Origin: JBJHBY01 sp050485745
Lineage (GTDB): Bacteria > Pseudomonadota > Gammaproteobacteria > Pseudomonadales > CAMLJR01
DNA: 6,115 nucleotides
Assembly: GCA_050485745.1 (NCBI GenBank)
Contig: JBJHBY010000211.1
Location: forward strand, 1-6,115
Reading direction: 5' to 3'
The translations under genes were made by a program, and so were the position numbers. A model generated the notes under the pieces. It had not been told where the DNA came from. It ran no database searches and saw only the letters and a list, made by a program, of their open reading frames with translations. This document shows positions 4,919-6,115 of this stretch, piece by piece (positions within the stretch are counted from its first letter, which is position 1; each line of letters opens with the position of its first letter).

Positions 4919-6115
4919 AGGCCGATTCTGAAGCCACGCTGCTGCGCGCCGCCGCGCGCCGCGAGCGCGTTCCCGCATTGCGTTATGATCCGGATCTGCC
5001 GGTGGTGGTGGCGCGCGAGGAAATCGCCGCCGCCATCGCCGCCCACCCGGTGGTGGTGATCGCCGGCGAGACCGGCTCCGGCAAGACCACCCAGATCCCG
5101 AAGATCTGCCTCGAACTCGGCCGCGGCAGCCGCGGCTGGATCGGCCACACCCAGCCGCGGCGCCTGGCGGCACGCACTGTGGCCGCGCGCATCGCCCAGG
5201 AACTCGACAGTCGCCCCGGCGATCTGGTGGGCTATCAGGTGCGCTTCAGCGAAGCGGTGTCGCCGGACGCGCTGGTCAAGTTGATGACGGACGGCATCCT
5301 GCTGGCGGAGATCCGCAAGGATCGCAATCTGTCTCGCTACGATACCCTGATCATCGACGAGGCCCACGAGCGCAGCCTCAATATCGATTTTCTGCTCGGC
5401 TACCTGCGCCGCCTGCTGCCGCGCCGCCCCGATCTGAAAATCATTATTACCTCGGCCACTATCGACGTGGCGCGCTTTGCCGAGCACTTCAACGACGCGC
5501 CGGTGAGCGCGGTGTCCGGACGCAGTTATCCGGTGTACACCGAGTACCGGCCGCCGGAACCCGGCGTGGAACTGCCTGCGGCGGTGGCCGATGCGCTGGG
5601 CGAGATCAATGCCCGCGACGCCGGGCGCGGCGGCGACGTGCTGGTGTTCCTGCCAGGCGAGCGCGAAATCCGCGAAACCGCCCAGGTGTTGCGCCGCCTG
5701 CCGCTGCCGGGCCTGGACATCCTGCCGTTGTATGCGCGCCTCAGCCTGGCGGAACAGAACCGCGTGTTCGATCCGCGTCTGCGCCGAGGCCGTCGTGTGG
5801 TACTGGCGACCAATGTGGCGGAGACGTCGCTGACGGTGCCGGGTATTCACTACGTGATCGACTCCGGGCTGGCGCGGATCAGCCGCTACAGCGCGCGTTC
5901 GCGCCTGCAGCGTTTGCCGGTGGAGCCGGTGTCCCGTGCCAGCGCGGATCAGCGCCAGGGGCGTTGCGGGCGCATCGCTCCCGGCGTTTGCTACCGCCTT
6001 TATGCCGAGGACGATTACCTCGCCCGCCCGGCTTTCACCGACCCGGAAATCCTGCGCACGCCGCTGGCGGCGGTAATCCTGCAGATGCTGTCCCTGGGGC
6101 TGGGGGACATTGCCG
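4915..6115 (+). CDS. hrpA: ATP-dependent RNA helicase HrpA, DEAH-box (3' partial, short N-terminus)
   Basis: A DEAH/RHA-family 3'-5' RNA helicase; in E. coli HrpA is tied to mRNA processing and to rescue of stalled or collided ribosomes. The first 400 residues are present, of about 1300 in relatives, before the window ends. Visible are Walker A GETGSGKT (51-58), TQPRRLAA (79-86), DEAH (148-151) inside IIDEAHERSLNIDFLLGYL, SAT (180-182), ATNVAETSLTVPG (298-310) and motif VI QRQGRCGR (346-353); HrpA usually has QRKGRCGR there. The sequence follows E. coli HrpA almost block for block, which separates it from HrpB. The start codon overlaps the fadD stop (ATGA, 4915-4918), implying translational coupling; only a weak GAGGTG (4895-4900) precedes it. 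Walker A begins at residue 51 instead of about 100, so the usual N-terminal ~50 residues are missing. The frame upstream is open only to the stop at 4765 and holds no matching sequence. Confidence 0.94.
   Translation, partial: MKADSEATLLRAAARRERVPALRYDPDLPVVVAREEIAAAIAAHPVVVIAGETGSGKTTQIPKICLELGRGSRGWIGHTQPRRLAARTVAARIAQELDSRPGDLVGYQVRFSEAVSPDALVKLMTDGILLAEIRKDRNLSRYDTLIIDEAHERSLNIDFLLGYLRRLLPRRPDLKIIITSATIDVARFAEHFNDAPVSAVSGRSYPVYTEYRPPEPGVELPAAVADALGEINARDAGRGGDVLVFLPGEREIRETAQVLRRLPLPGLDILPLYARLSLAEQNRVFDPRLRRGRRVVLATNVAETSLTVPGIHYVIDSGLARISRYSARSRLQRLPVEPVSRASADQRQGRCGRIAPGVCYRLYAEDDYLARPAFTDPEILRTPLAAVILQMLSLGLGDIA

Noticed and set aside
3794..5173. Minus-strand open frame of 459 codons opposite fadD and hrpA
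   Set aside because: It lies antisense to two well-recognised genes with intact motifs. Its product is Arg/His/Gln-rich with no domain pattern.
4810..5850. Minus-strand open frame of 346 codons opposite hrpA
   Set aside because: Antisense shadow of the conserved helicase motifs, with His/Arg/Gln-rich composition and no start signals.

Overview
The window reads as GC-rich chromosomal DNA from a gammaproteobacterium. The best clue is the pairing of a PhaJ1-type enoyl-CoA hydratase, a FadD-type acyl-CoA ligase and an HrpA helicase. From memory this resembles the phaJ1 / fadD2-fadD1 / hrpA neighbourhood of Pseudomonas aeruginosa (around PA3297-PA3302). The genus is not resolved; Pseudomonas, Alcanivorax and Halomonas relatives are all possible. 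Coding density is high, no gap exceeds about 220 bases, and I see no insertion sequence, phage gene, CRISPR array, tRNA or rRNA.

Layout, left to right: (1) the 3' two thirds of a peptide ABC-transporter ATPase (DppF/OppF type), plus strand, cut by the left edge. (2) Converging on it with a 37-base overlap, a minus-strand gene for an exported, alanine/glutamate/arginine-rich coiled-coil protein with a C-terminal region I do not recognise. (3) A 216-base divergent intergenic region with a good promoter for the coiled-coil gene and a weaker one for the next gene. (4) A 174-residue cytoplasmic protein of unknown function, ending in a 15-base tandem duplication. (5) After 11 bases, the convergent end of a minus-strand phaJ-type hydratase gene. 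(6) A compact divergent regulatory region with two back-to-back promoters and a 9-base dyad at its centre. (7) fadD, plus strand, complete. (8) hrpA, starting inside the fadD stop codon (ATGA) and cut by the right edge.

Functionally, fadD and phaJ belong together. FadD activates fatty acids to acyl-CoA for beta-oxidation. PhaJ hydrates the enoyl-CoA intermediate to the (R)-3-hydroxyacyl-CoA, diverting it towards polyhydroxyalkanoate or other (R)-hydroxyacyl uses. Their promoters sit head to head, which suggests shared control. HrpA, a DEAH-box RNA helicase linked to stalled or collided ribosomes in E. coli, appears translationally coupled to fadD and lacks the first ~50 residues of the E. coli protein. 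The other genes show no evident pathway link. I found no convincing undescribed multi-gene system. The least explained items are the exported coiled-coil protein, the 174-residue protein, the phaJ-fadD dyad and the short HrpA N-terminus.
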